Assembly: GCA_945881905.1 (NCBI GenBank)
Contig: CAMCVV010000015.1
Location: forward strand, 1 to 46,098
DNA length: 46,098 bases
Direction: 5' to 3'
Source of the DNA: Paenibacillus alvei
GTDB taxonomy: Bacteria; Bacillota; Bacilli; Paenibacillales; NBRC-103111
The notes below the pieces were generated by a model. The model was not told the origin of the DNA. It searched no databases and saw only the letters and a program-made list of their open reading frames with translations. Below, piece by piece: positions 37,779-46,098 of this stretch (the first letter of the stretch is position 1; the number at the start of each line of letters is the position of its first letter). The translations under genes and the position numbers were made by a program.

Positions 37779-37808
37779 TTGACACAAAAATTGGTTGTAT
37801 GATATAAA
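37779..37808 (+). promoter_or_regulatory. SigA-type promoter for htpG
   Basis: TTGACA (37779-37784) and TATAAA (37803-37808) are 18 bases apart, directly in front of the CIRCE element. Confidence 0.7.
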
Positions 37809-37815
37809 AGAGTAG

Positions 37816-37842
37816 TTAGCACTCTATAATACAGAGTGCTAA
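37816..37842. promoter_or_regulatory. CIRCE element (HrcA operator) upstream of htpG
   Basis: TTAGCACTC (37816-37824), a nine-base spacer and GAGTGCTAA (37834-37842) match the HrcA operator consensus exactly. It overlaps the predicted transcription start, so HrcA should repress htpG until heat shock. Confidence 0.95.
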
Positions 37843-37885
37843 ACCCAGAATGAGATTAACGTTTATGACATGGAGGAGAAGTTAC

Positions 37886-39766
37886 ATGGCCAAGAAACAG
37901 TTTAAAGCAGAATCCAAGAGATTATTAGAAATGATGATTAATTCGATCTATACACACAAGGAAATCTTCTTGAGAGAGCTTATTTCTAATGCGAGTGATG
38001 CTATCGACAAATTATATTACAAAGCTTTGTCCGATGAACATATCGTTTTTGACAAAGAGAATTTCTACATCAAAGTTACCGCCAACCTAGAAAAACGCAC
38101 ATTGACCATCATGGATACAGGCATAGGGATGTCTCAAGAAGAATTAGAGAATAATCTAGGTATAATTGCTAAGAGTGGATCCCTTGCTTTTAAGAAAGAG
38201 AATGAAGTGAAAGATGGCCATAATATTATCGGTCAATTCGGCGTCGGATTTTATTCCGCGTTCATGGTATCTGATCTCATTACTGTGAAGACGAAAGCAT
38301 TAGGTAGTGAAGAGGCTTATCAGTGGCAGTCCGAAGGTTCAGAAGGCTATTCCATCAAGGCTTGCGTGAAAGATTCAGTAGGCACGGAAATTGTTCTACA
38401 AATCAAAGGAAACACAGAAGATGATAATTATGACGATTATCTCAATGAATACCGATTGAAAGCGTTAGTGAAGAAGTATTCTGATTTCATTCGCTATCCG
38501 ATTAAGATGGAAGTAAGCGAACACAGACCTAAAGCAGATGCAGAGAATGAATTCGAAGAATTCTTAGAAGAACAAACAGTCAACAGCATGGTTCCGATTT
38601 GGCGCAAAAACAAAAATGAGCTTACAGCAGAAGATTATGAGAATTTCTATGCAGAGAAGCATTATGGATTTGATAAGCCGCTAAATCATATTCATGTGAG
38701 TGCAGATGGTTCAGTGACGTATCAAGCGATTTTGTTTATCCCTGAGCAGCCTCCATATGACTTCTACACCAAAGAATATGAAAAAGGCTTGGAGCTTTAT
38801 TCGAATGGTGTGCTGATCATGAGCAAATGTGCGGACTTGCTTCCTGACTACTACAGTTTTGTCAAAGGAATGGTCGATTCTGAAGATTTATCACTGAATA
38901 TTTCGCGTGAACTCCTTCAGCACGATCGACAACTGAAACAAATTGCCAAAAACTTAAAAAGTAAAATCAAGAGCCAATTGCAAAACGTACTGAAAGACGA
39001 TAGAGAAAAGTATGAAGTATTCTACAAATCATTCGGTAGACAATTGAAGTATGGTGTATATAGTGATTACGGCATGAACAAAGAAGATTTACAACAATTG
39101 ATCCTATTCTATTCTTCAACAGAGAAGAAGCTAGTGACTTTAGATGAATATATAGCGAGAATGCCAGAAGAACAGAAATACATCTACTACGCGGTAGGCG
39201 AAACCAACATGCGAATCGAGAAGCTCCCACAAGTAGAACTCGTCACGGATAAAGGCTATGAAATTTTGTATTTCACAGACGATATCGATGAATTTGCAAT
39301 AAAGATGCTGAGAACATACAAAGAAAAAGAATTCAGATCTGTTTCCAGTGGTGACTTAGGTATTGAAATAGATGCCAATGTGAATGATGGGGATACAGCA
39401 GAAAACAACTACACAGACTTATTTGTAGCAATGAAATCTTTACTTGCGGATAAAGTCAAAGACGTGAGAGCTTCCAAAAGATTACGCACACATCCGGTTT
39501 GTTTCTCTACAACTGGCGAAGTATCCATCGACATGGAGAAAGTATTGAATGCAATGCCCAATAGTCAAGAAGTCAAAGCAGATAAAGTATTAGAAATCAA
39601 TACGAATCATCCTGTTTTTCAATCACTACACAAAGCATTTGAAGAAGATCAAGAAAAGTTACAATTATACACAAGTTTGTTGTATCATCAAGCATTACTC
39701 ATCGAAGGGTTACCTGTAAGCGATCCAGTTGAATTAACGAACGATATTTGTAAAATTATGGTGTGA
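37886..39766 (+). CDS. htpG: Chaperone HtpG (Hsp90)
   Basis: This 626-residue ATP-dependent chaperone has the GHKL ATPase domain with [13 protein letters not shown] (about 25-37), MDTGIGMS (about 80-87) and [13 protein letters not shown] (about 114-126). The middle domain carries [15 protein letters not shown], and the C-terminal dimerisation domain is present. The ATG at 37886 is chosen because GGAGGAGAAG lies just upstream; the in-frame ATG at 37850 has no ribosome site. It is a single-gene unit with a CIRCE-controlled promoter and a strong terminator. In Bacillus subtilis htpG is not an HrcA target, so control here differs from that model. Confidence 0.97.
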   Translation: MAKKQFKAESKRLLEMMINSIYTHKEIFLRELISNASDAIDKLYYKALSDEHIVFDKENFYIKVTANLEKRTLTIMDTGIGMSQEELENNLGIIAKSGSLAFKKENEVKDGHNIIGQFGVGFYSAFMVSDLITVKTKALGSEEAYQWQSEGSEGYSIKACVKDSVGTEIVLQIKGNTEDDNYDDYLNEYRLKALVKKYSDFIRYPIKMEVSEHRPKADAENEFEEFLEEQTVNSMVPIWRKNKNELTAEDYENFYAEKHYGFDKPLNHIHVSADGSVTYQAILFIPEQPPYDFYTKEYEKGLELYSNGVLIMSKCADLLPDYYSFVKGMVDSEDLSLNISRELLQHDRQLKQIAKNLKSKIKSQLQNVLKDDREKYEVFYKSFGRQLKYGVYSDYGMNKEDLQQLILFYSSTEKKLVTLDEYIARMPEEQKYIYYAVGETNMRIEKLPQVELVTDKGYEILYFTDDIDEFAIKMLRTYKEKEFRSVSSGDLGIEIDANVNDGDTAENNYTDLFVAMKSLLADKVKDVRASKRLRTHPVCFSTTGEVSIDMEKVLNAMPNSQEVKADKVLEINTNHPVFQSLHKAFEEDQEKLQLYTSLLYHQALLIEGLPVSDPVELTNDICKIMV

Positions 39767-39792
39767 TGCATGTTGCGGAGATGAGCTTTGTG

Positions 39793-39832
39793 AATAACCG
39801 CATATCCTCAACAATGAGGGTATGCGGTTATT
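39793..39832 (+). terminator. Terminator after htpG
   Basis: Arms AATAACCGCATATCCTCA and TGAGGGTATGCGGTTATT (one G-T pair) around ACAA, followed by TTGTT, lie 26 bases after the htpG stop. Confidence 0.88.
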
Positions 39833-39879
39833 TGTTGCACATGCAAAGATGACTCTAGGAATCAGACGAGGAGATACTT

Positions 39880-39984
39880 ATGTTCATGATCTATGTGATA
39901 CCCTTATGTGTAGGAGCGATCATCATTGGATTAACTTTCTGGATTACGAAGAAAGCATATTCGAAGAAATGGGAAGATGAATGA
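39880..39984 (+). CDS. Small single-pass membrane protein (34 residues)
   Basis: An ATG behind GAGGAGATACTT opens a 34-codon frame: a hydrophobic segment (MIYVIPLCVGAIIIGLTFWI) followed by a Lys-rich, then acidic tail (KKAYSKKWEDE). Its TGA overlaps the ATG of the broken sortase frame (ATGA), so the two were once co-translated. Too short to classify. The good ribosome site and the operon position argue that it is or was a real gene. Confidence 0.55.
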   Translation: MFMIYVIPLCVGAIIIGLTFWITKKAYSKKWEDE

Positions 39985-40549
39985 GTGATATATACAACTA
40001 CGTGAATCGCCATGTGAGATGATATCAACAAATTACAAGTATTCGACGCATATCCTTGGCTACGTCAAGTCATAATGTCAGTACTCATTCTTGTTTTTTT
40101 ATTGTCTAGTTACCAGATTGTGACGTATCAAATTGATGCATACCGTAACAACGCTCTTAATGAAGGAAACCCAAGAGCTTTATCAAAAAGAAGCGAACGT
40201 ACCCAGCGGCTAAGTTACTACAGAAGTTGAGCAGGAGTTAACGGTGAAGACGGAACCTGTCGTTGTGAAGCAACTTTCACCTAAATTAATGCCATTAATG
40301 GAGATGAATCCAGAAACAGTAGGATGGTTAACGATTCCCGGCACATCGACCGATTATCCGGTTGTACAAGCGCAAGATAACGAGCAATTTATTCAAGACA
40401 TCGCAAGCCGTTCGCTACACCCTAGCGAAGTGACAGTGAACAAAGATGACACCATTATAACGCTTTCAACATGTGCAGCAGGTTATGACACGATGCGATT
40501 TGCTGTTCATGCCAAATTGATTAAGCAAGTCGAATACACGCAACCTTAA
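39981..40549 (+). pseudogene. srtB: Class B sortase gene, broken by stops, frameshifts and an internal deletion
   Basis: Pieces of a class B sortase appear in order: a start (MSDIYNYVNRHVR, then TGA), a membrane anchor in another frame (WLRQVIMSVLILVFLLSSYQ), a linker with an in-frame TAA, and LMEMNPETVGWLTIPGTS with TDYPVVQAQDNEQ. The frame then jumps directly to FIQDIASRS and ITLSTCAAGYDTMRFAVHA. The catalytic Cys (TLSTC) and Arg remain. The stretch that should carry the catalytic His (usually in a YGHNM-like motif) is missing, a loss of roughly 90 residues compared with normal class B enzymes. The protein cannot work. No sortase substrate gene is seen nearby. Confidence 0.85.
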
Positions 40550-40618
40550 GCTGAAGGGGTAGTCGTTCATCTGAATGATCCGATAGTGAAGTGACTTGTG
40601 TGGTGGGATTGATCATGT

Positions 40619-40640
40619 AGCTGTGGCGATTGCCACAGCT
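40619..40640. terminator. Hairpin between the sortase relic and the PPDK-regulator gene
   Basis: AGCTGTGGC and GCCACAGCT form a perfect nine-base stem with a four-base loop between convergent genes. No T-tract follows on either strand, so termination is only possible, not shown. Confidence 0.4.
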
Positions 40641-40666
40641 GTTCGTGTGGAGTAGCGTCGTGGAAT

Positions 40667-41473
40667 TCACTTCATATAATCCATGATTGTGCTTGCTGTT
40701 TCTTCTATGGCTTTGTTCGTCACATTGATCACAGGGCATCCCAGTTGTTTGATTAAGTGGTTCGCATACTCCAATTCTTCGGATACGCGCTCTAGCGTTG
40801 CATATTTAGCTCCTTGAGGAAGTCCTACGGCTTTTAGACGTTCTGTACGAATCATCAACAATTGTTCAGGATCCATCGTGAGCGCAATGATTCGATGTGA
40901 AGGAATCATGAATAAATTGTCTGGTAATTTAACTTCAGGTACGACAGGGAAATTGGCAACTTTGTAGCCTTTATGTGCCAAAAATATACTTAGAGGTGTT
41001 TTCGATGTTCGCGACACACCAATCAAGACGATCTGTGCTTTCAACAACGCATTGATATCTTTTCCATCGTCGCTTTTGACAGCGAATTCGATTGCTTCGA
41101 CTTTGCGGAAATAATGTTCGTCCATTTGCTGAGATAAGCCTGGGGTTTGCTTTGGGGAATCATTGAACGTATCGATGAATGCTTGAATCATCGGCCCCAT
41201 AATATCTACGGTTCTTACTCCGAGGCGAATGGATTCTTGTTTCATCATTTCTCTTAGTTCAGGTTGAACAAGGGTATACGTAATAAATCCATTCTTTTGA
41301 GCGACTTCTTCCACGATCGCTCGAATTTCATCTTCGTGTTTGATATTTCCGATCCGCTTGATCCGAATATGGGTACGATCGAATTGTCGGACAGCTGCAT
41401 TGACGACTGCTTCTGCAGTTTCCCCAACAGAATCAGAACAAGCGTATATGATTTGCTCATGGAATGCGTTCAT
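40667..41473 (-). CDS. yqfL: Pyruvate phosphate dikinase regulatory protein (PSRP, DUF299)
   Basis: This 268-residue bifunctional kinase/phosphorylase switches pyruvate phosphate dikinase on and off by ADP-dependent phosphorylation and Pi-dependent dephosphorylation. Marks include IYACSDSVGETAEAV at the start, the P-loop-like GVSRTSKTPLS (about 152-162) and PEVKLPDNLF. The ATG at 41473 is chosen because TTGGAGGATC lies just upstream; the frame upstream would only add seven residues. It overlaps the end of ccpN by 17 bases, so the two are co-translated. Its usual target gene, ppdK, lies just upstream but is broken, so the regulator may have no partner unless another copy exists elsewhere. Confidence 0.94.
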   Translation of the reverse strand: MNAFHEQIIYACSDSVGETAEAVVNAAVRQFDRTHIRIKRIGNIKHEDEIRAIVEEVAQKNGFITYTLVQPELREMMKQESIRLGVRTVDIMGPMIQAFIDTFNDSPKQTPGLSQQMDEHYFRKVEAIEFAVKSDDGKDINALLKAQIVLIGVSRTSKTPLSIFLAHKGYKVANFPVVPEVKLPDNLFMIPSHRIIALTMDPEQLLMIRTERLKAVGLPQGAKYATLERVSEELEYANHLIKQLGCPVINVTNKAIEETASTIMDYMK

Positions 41474-42128
41474 CGGTTGATCCTCCAAGTTCATCTGGTT
41501 CTAATACAAGACTAATCAGTACTTGTGTCATCGTCGTCTTCGTCACACGTCCGACGACTTCTAGAGCACTTTCTTGTTTCGAAGATTGGATCACAACAGG
41601 TAGTGTATCGATTTGATGCCGAATCATCTTACTCGCTGCTTCGATCACATTTTCTTCAGGATAGGAAGTGATTACATTGGGTTGCCTAGTCATGACCATA
41701 CTCACGGGAAGCATACCGGCTTGCGTGTTACCAAGTGCAACTTTCAATAAATCCTTGCGGGACAATATACCGAGCAAGTGGCCTTCTGGGTCTGTCACCG
41801 TCAAGCTTCCAACATCTTCTAAGAACAAAGTGACTACTGCATCATGGATTGAAGTTGTCTCATAAATATTCACAGAGATGGATTGGACGTCTTTGACTTT
41901 CAATCCGAGTATCTTTTGAGGGATCAAGTGATTCGCTTTCGATGCATCCCCAACGAAATAACCTACCTTGGGTTTAGCGTCCAAATAGCCGAGCATCACA
42001 AGTAATGATAAATCAGCTCGAAGCGTAGGACGACTAAGTCCAAGCATTTCGGCGAGCTGGTCACCAATGATAGGAGCATGTTGTTTGACTAAACGAATCA
42101 TTTCTAACTGGCGAGTTGTAAGTTTAAT
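41457..42128 (-). CDS. ccpN: CcpN-type repressor with CBS domains, apparent ATT start codon
   Basis: This regulator has an N-terminal helix-turn-helix (GDQLAEMLGLSRPTLRADLS) and two CBS domains (about 85-210), the layout of CcpN, which represses gluconeogenic genes in the presence of ATP and glycolysis. The first ATG (42101) would cut into the first helix. Nine codons further up, in the same frame, IKLTTRQLE restores the conserved family start. There the codon at 42128-42126 is ATT, six bases after a perfect AGGAGGGG (42142-42135). A stop codon lies six codons before the ATT with no ATG, GTG or TTG between. ATT initiation, as in infC, is therefore the best reading. ccpN overlaps the PPDK-regulator gene downstream. 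Confidence 0.88.
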   Translation of the reverse strand: MKLTTRQLEMIRLVKQHAPIIGDQLAEMLGLSRPTLRADLSLLVMLGYLDAKPKVGYFVGDASKANHLIPQKILGLKVKDVQSISVNIYETTSIHDAVVTLFLEDVGSLTVTDPEGHLLGILSRKDLLKVALGNTQAGMLPVSMVMTRQPNVITSYPEENVIEAASKMIRHQIDTLPVVIQSSKQESALEVVGRVTKTTMTQVLISLVLEPDELGGSTDERIP

Positions 42129-42239
42129 CGGGCTCCCCTCCTGCTAGTGATTATTGTATACCAAAGCCACGCGTATAGAAACCCCGAATACCAATGAATG
42201 ATGCCTTCTAGGGGAATCCCTGCATGGAATCCAAAGGTA

Positions 42240-42760
42240 TTAGGCATCTATGCCATGAGCAATTGCAGCTTGTGCCGCTGCAATCCGAGCTAAGGGAACG
42301 CGATAAGGCGAGCAACTCACGTAGTCGAGACCCACACGGTGACAGAAGAATATCGAAGATCGATCGCCGCCATGTTCACCACATATCCCTGTCTTCAGTT
42401 GTGGCTTAGTCATACGTCCTTGTTGAACAGCATGATCAATCAATTGCCCTACCCCATCTAGATCTAAGTGTTGGAACGGATTTGCTGGCAACACCTTATG
42501 TTCCACGTAATGAGTTAAGAATTTTCCTTCTGAATCATCGCGGATTCCACTTCTGCGAATAACCCAACAGGTAACTTCTGTTGAGAGGCATAGAAATCTC
42601 GACATGCTTCCGTCGTAATAGTGAATCCCGGCGGAACAGGTAAGCCCATACATGTCATTTCTGCGAGATTCGCTCCTTTGCCACCAAGAAGCGATTTCTG
42701 GGAAGCTTGACCTTGTTCAAAAGCAGAGATGTACTTACTATTATTTAAATATACCGTCAT
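42240..42760 (-). pseudogene. ppdK: Pyruvate phosphate dikinase gene with a large internal deletion
   Basis: The minus strand begins at an ATG at 42760 behind GGAGGTC. It encodes the true start of [24 protein letters not shown], then [16 protein letters not shown], then [13 protein letters not shown]. At about 42541-42530 the frame shifts and the text jumps to the extreme C-terminus: NPFQHLDLDGVGQLIDHAV, then KTGICGEHGGDRSSIFFCHR, then VGLDYVSCSPYRVPLARI, ending at 42240. A normal enzyme has close to 900 residues. Here most of the ATP-grasp, phosphohistidine and barrel domains are gone, including the catalytic His. The remaining Cys (YVSCSPYR) is the pyruvate-site base. The gene cannot make active enzyme. 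The promoter and ribosome site still look intact. Confidence 0.92.
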
Positions 42761-42948
42761 ATATGACCTCCAAATCCTTTTTATTAATATATAATACATA
42801 TCATATAATTATATATGACGCAATAAATAAATTTATGTAACGGTATTGAAGAATAATCCTATTTATGTAAAAATAAGAGGATAGCATATAACGTATACTT
42901 GCAAGATATCGAATTACATCAATTCAAATCAGAGAAAGAGGTAGAAAC

Positions 42949-43512
42949 ATGAAATTGACTTACATTTTACTAGGGATCGTAGTCCTTCTCGTTTTGTATT
43001 TATTTTCGGCTTATAACCGATTGGTTAGTTTACAAAATCGAATTAAAGAATCATTCGCAGCGATCGATGTGTATTTGGAACAAAGATTCGACACACTTAC
43101 GAAGACTGCAGAAGTTGTAGTTAGTTATGCGTTGCATGAAAGAGAGACGTTTGAGCGTGTCACTGCGATTCGTCAAGGGATTCACCCAGGGATGAGCGAT
43201 GAACAGAAGATCGAAAACTACAATCAAATAGAAAAAATGTTGAACGGAATTAATATTCAAGTGGAGAATTATCCTGAATTGAAAGCAAATGAGAATTACA
43301 TGCAGTTGCAGCGATCCATTAACGATCTAGAAGAGAAGCTATCTGCAAGTCGGCGTACCTATAATGCGAATGTAACTTCATTCAACACGATGATCGAGAC
43401 GGTTCCTACCAATTTCTTTGCAGCAAGACTAGGTTTCAGTCACAAAGGATTACTCGAGATCGAAACCAAAAAGAAATCAGATGTCGATATGCGCTCGTTG
43501 CTAAGGAGCTAA
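42949..43512 (+). CDS. lemA: LemA family protein
   Basis: This 187-residue protein has one N-terminal membrane segment (about 4-21) followed by a four-helix LemA domain. Family marks are YNRLVSLQNRIKESFAAIDV (about 22-41), LEQRFDTLTKTAEVV, the NDLEEKLSASRRTYNANV helix (about 126-143) and an aromatic FF near the end. LemA proteins are found in many bacteria with unclear function, often beside membrane proteins. The ATG at 42949 has AGAGGTAG upstream. A DUF3137 gene follows after six bases, a common pairing. Confidence 0.93.
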   Translation: MKLTYILLGIVVLLVLYLFSAYNRLVSLQNRIKESFAAIDVYLEQRFDTLTKTAEVVVSYALHERETFERVTAIRQGIHPGMSDEQKIENYNQIEKMLNGINIQVENYPELKANENYMQLQRSINDLEEKLSASRRTYNANVTSFNTMIETVPTNFFAARLGFSHKGLLEIETKKKSDVDMRSLLRS

Positions 43513-43518
43513 TTACAT

Positions 43519-44544
43519 ATGTTTCCATCATATATCGAAGTCAAGCAAGATCTAGAAGCAGACATCGCTCAATTGGTTATAGCACGAAACAAATTCCAAT
43601 CGGAAATCAAGAAAATCCTACTGATTGTGGGATCGATTGCACTCGTTGTCGGATTGATCGTTATTATGATCGATTCACAACAAAGTCAAGATCTTTATTG
43701 GATCTCACTTGGAATTGTTGTGTTGATCGTGCTCATTGTTATCGTTGTGAAATTCGATCGTTTACGAAGAACATTCAAGCAGAAATTCGTATCCAAAATG
43801 GCACAGGCAGTCGTAAGTAAGTGCCAATTTCCCAATCAGACAGATGCATACGTATATCATTGTCAATACGAGCCCGAGAAGCATGTGAGCAGATCCTATA
43901 TGGAGCAATCCCAACTATTTCCTTATCGTATCGATAAAATTCAAGGCGAAGATTTATTTTCAGGGAAGTTAGGCGTCACGGATTTTCAATTCTCAGAAAT
44001 GAAGCTCATTCAAACCCAAACAACTACGAATAGCAAAGGACAAACGAAAAGAGTAGACGTAACGATGTTTAAAGGCATTTTATTTGTTGCGGATTTCCAC
44101 AAATCATTTGATGGCATGACAACATTGCATGCAGAGAATGTCTTAACGAATAGCTTCATTGGCAAAATGATGGTTTCACCGATCAGAAAAGTGATGAGAG
44201 ATCTAAATGTAGGGGAAACGAGATTAAGTATTGATCTCGAAAGTGAAGCATTTAACGAAGCTTTTGAAATCCTTACGACAAATGAAATTGAAGCGCGTTA
44301 TTTATTATCTTCTAACATGATGGAGCGCATACTCGCGTTTCGCGAGCGACACAAACAGAAGATCGAAATTTCTTTTGTAGATTCATTGATTTGTATATCC
44401 ATGAACACGAACAAAAATTATTTCGAATTAAAAATGAACGGGAAAGACCTTGAGAAAGAACTTCAACACATCTATGAAGATCTATTGTTCTTCTTTGGCA
44501 CGATTGAAGCCTTTGATTTAAATACACGTATTTGGAGTAAATGA
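43519..44544 (+). CDS. DUF3137 family membrane protein
   Basis: This 341-residue protein has two adjacent membrane segments (about 32-50 and 60-78) and a C-terminal soluble domain of the DUF3137 type. The soluble domain includes LFPYRIDKIQGEDLFSGKLG, then KGILFVADFHKSF and FEILTTNEIEARYLLS. Function is unknown; genes of this family often lie beside lemA. The ATG at 43519 has AAGGAG upstream. Co-transcribed with lemA and closed by a strong terminator. Confidence 0.88.
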   Translation: MFPSYIEVKQDLEADIAQLVIARNKFQSEIKKILLIVGSIALVVGLIVIMIDSQQSQDLYWISLGIVVLIVLIVIVVKFDRLRRTFKQKFVSKMAQAVVSKCQFPNQTDAYVYHCQYEPEKHVSRSYMEQSQLFPYRIDKIQGEDLFSGKLGVTDFQFSEMKLIQTQTTTNSKGQTKRVDVTMFKGILFVADFHKSFDGMTTLHAENVLTNSFIGKMMVSPIRKVMRDLNVGETRLSIDLESEAFNEAFEILTTNEIEARYLLSSNMMERILAFRERHKQKIEISFVDSLICISMNTNKNYFELKMNGKDLEKELQHIYEDLLFFFGTIEAFDLNTRIWSK

Positions 44545-44651
44545 GGTAGCAGTGAGTTGTGTGTAGGCATAATCCACGCTGATTTTCGTTATCGCGCTAA
44601 GAATAAGGTAATTAGTCAAATATTGCCTGGGAAATGATGACTGTCAAAATA

Positions 44652-44692
44652 AAAACCCCGTAAACCTGAAAATTCGAGGTTTACGGGGTTTT
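44652..44692. terminator. Bidirectional terminator between DUF3137 and MMPL genes
   Basis: AAAACCCCGTAAACCT and its exact complement around a nine-base loop, with an A-run before and T-rich bases after, sit between two convergent genes and can serve both. Confidence 0.92.
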
Positions 44693-44699
44693 ACTTATA

Positions 44700-46098
44700 T
44701 TATTTGCGCTCAGGAATTTCATCGAACTTCCCTGGCCAAAAAGCTCGCTTGCCAAGTATTGTCGTTATCGCTGGAACTAAGAACGGTCGAACGATGAACG
44801 TATCAATCAAGATACCGATAGCAGTAATAATTCCGAAATGAACAAGTATTTGGATTGGAAGCGTCGCAAGTACTGCAAACGTACCTGCAAGGATGATTCC
44901 TGCAGAGTTGATAACAGCGCCAGTCTCCGAAGCACCTTCTTTGATTGCTTGTCGCAGCGGCATGATCCTTGCTTTTTTCCAGATACTCGATATCATGAAT
45001 ATATTGTAGTCGACACCAAGTGCACCCAAAAATACGAAGGAATAAAGAGGAATAAATCCTTGGATGGTATCAGCACCTAGGATATAGTGGATCACCAACC
45101 ACCCTAATCCCAGTGCGGAGAAATAACTGACGATAACGGTCCCAATCAAGTAGATCATAGCCACCACCGATTTCAAGTAAACGAGTAATACCAAAGAAAT
45201 GAGGAAGATGACTAAAGGAACGATAACAAAGGCGTCTCGTGTTGAAGTAGCTCGGACATCGAATTGATCCGATGTTTGGCCATCAAACCACACATGGTCT
45301 GCTGCATTTGCCACGCCAGCAGTGGAAAGAACGGATGTTACAGTATCCCTCAAATCAGGCAAGTAATCCATCGCTTCATTGGAGTACGGATTCACATTGA
45401 ATTCTATATCGTAAGCAATCAGATTCGGATTGGTTTGTCCGATCATGGGAGCAGATACTTTGGCTACATAAGAGATTGCTGTAAGTTTCTCAGATAGAGG
45501 CATATCTTTCCCTTGTGTATCTACAATCACTTTCACAGGTGCTAATTGCCCAGGGTTAAACGATTCTGATATCATCTGAAAGCCTTCACGGGACTCCATA
45601 TCTTCTGGAAAAGAAGATAACGTATCATAATTGTACTTGATTTGGAAAAAAAGCACGCCTACACCTACAAGCACAATCAAGCTGATTGCAGTTACCCATT
45701 TGGCGCGGTGAACAACAACTGCACTTAATTTCTCGCCGATCGTTGGTTTATGAGGAGGAATGACAGCGGGTTTCCCTTTGCGTTTCGCACGTGCAAGGAT
45801 CATTTCATCTGTTCGTGGGACGAAAGGATAGAACGAACTTCGACCCAATATTGCAAGCATAGCAGGAACTAAATTCAAGCTCGCGATAGCTACAATGGTG
45901 ATCGATACGATAAAAGGAACAGCAAAACGCTGAATTGAGCCGAAGTCAGCAACGAGTAATGTACTGAGAGCGAGCACGGTAGTCAATCCGCTCATAGCGA
46001 TTGCACCACTGGTGTCACTAACAGATTTCCGCATAGCCGACCATGTACTGTTCTCTGTTCGAAGGATTTGACGGAATCGAGCAATCAAGAACAGACAA
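44700..46098 (-). CDS. MMPL-family transporter, C-terminal part (cut by window edge)
   Basis: This frame is open to the right edge of the window (LFLIARFRQILR at the edge), so the N-terminal part is missing. The 466 residues seen contain about seven membrane segments. A large extracellular loop (about 165-290) lies between the first and second groups. The second half carries the family motif GALGVDYNIFMISSIWKKAR (about 355-374) with the conserved Asp-Tyr pair that relays protons. MMPL/YdfJ-type proteins export lipids or drugs using the proton gradient. It has the length and layout of a member of the two-repeat type. A terminator lies just beyond its stop. Confidence 0.93.
   Translation of the reverse strand, partial: CLFLIARFRQILRTENSTWSAMRKSVSDTSGAIAMSGLTTVLALSTLLVADFGSIQRFAVPFIVSITIVAIASLNLVPAMLAILGRSSFYPFVPRTDEMILARAKRKGKPAVIPPHKPTIGEKLSAVVVHRAKWVTAISLIVLVGVGVLFFQIKYNYDTLSSFPEDMESREGFQMISESFNPGQLAPVKVIVDTQGKDMPLSEKLTAISYVAKVSAPMIGQTNPNLIAYDIEFNVNPYSNEAMDYLPDLRDTVTSVLSTAGVANAADHVWFDGQTSDQFDVRATSTRDAFVIVPLVIFLISLVLLVYLKSVVAMIYLIGTVIVSYFSALGLGWLVIHYILGADTIQGFIPLYSFVFLGALGVDYNIFMISSIWKKARIMPLRQAIKEGASETGAVINSAGIILAGTFAVLATLPIQILVHFGIITAIGILIDTFIVRPFLVPAITTILGKRAFWPGKFDEIPERK

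Noticed and set aside
37850-37885. Extended htpG start
   Set aside because: No ribosome site. The ATG at 37886 with GGAGGAGAAG gives the usual HtpG N-terminus.

Overview
The window reads as low-GC Gram-positive (Firmicutes) chromosome, most like Paenibacillaceae (Paenibacillus/Cohnella type). Evidence: strong AGGAGG-type ribosome sites with frequent TTG and GTG starts, an LTA-synthase-type enzyme, UPF0397/ECF transport, a CcpN plus PPDK-regulator pair, an HrcA/CIRCE element, and a dense set of glycoside hydrolases with ABC sugar importers. No rRNA, tRNA, CRISPR array, transposase or phage gene was found. The species cannot be fixed from sequence alone.

Region 1 (1-16.5 kb) is a carbohydrate-use island. 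On the minus strand lie an SDR dehydrogenase (cut by the window edge), a FadR-type GntR regulator, a GH42 beta-galactosidase and a galactonate-dehydratase-like enolase-superfamily enzyme. On the plus strand lie a GH38 alpha-mannosidase, a TIM-barrel protein of uncertain function, two ABC sugar permeases and a lipoprotein solute-binding protein with a very long alanine-rich stalk. These are followed by an SDR, a RhaM-type mutarotase and a second enolase-superfamily dehydratase. An SMP-30 lactonase (minus) and a PhyH-type Fe/2-oxoglutarate dioxygenase (plus) close the island. The set fits a non-phosphorylating route (mutarotase, dehydrogenase, lactonase, dehydratase) fed by glycosidases and an ABC importer. 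A motif of the form ATTCATCA(G/T)ATGAAT recurs at the promoters of GH42, the dehydratase, GH38, PhyH and the distant lacZ at 27.7 kb. It is the likely operator of the GntR regulator.

Region 2 (16.5-25.2 kb) is mostly minus strand. It begins with a tight four-gene unit: TupA-like ATP-grasp, glycerate 2-kinase, LarA-type nickel-pincer racemase/epimerase, and an LtaS-like phosphoglycerol transferase. An NAD(P)-binding protein, a frameshifted AraC relic abutting a GH2 beta-mannosidase relic, a DUF6526 protein and a YdcF/SanA-type protein follow.

Region 3 (25.2-37.8 kb) is plus strand: an ABC-2 exporter pair, a LacZ-type GH2 beta-galactosidase, a MATE exporter, a small coiled-coil protein (minus), a complete UPF0397 ECF transporter (S component, fused double ATPase, T component), a decayed unknown gene and an MFS transporter.

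Region 4 (37.8-46.1 kb) holds htpG under a perfect CIRCE element, a wrecked class B sortase gene, the PPDK regulator and ccpN beside a ppdK reduced to its two ends, lemA with a DUF3137 gene, and the C-terminal part of an MMPL transporter (cut by the window edge).

At least five genes are visibly broken (araC-like, GH2 mannosidase, srtB, ppdK, and the unknown at about 36 kb), so this lineage appears to be losing genes. The ccpN gene appears to start at an ATT codon.
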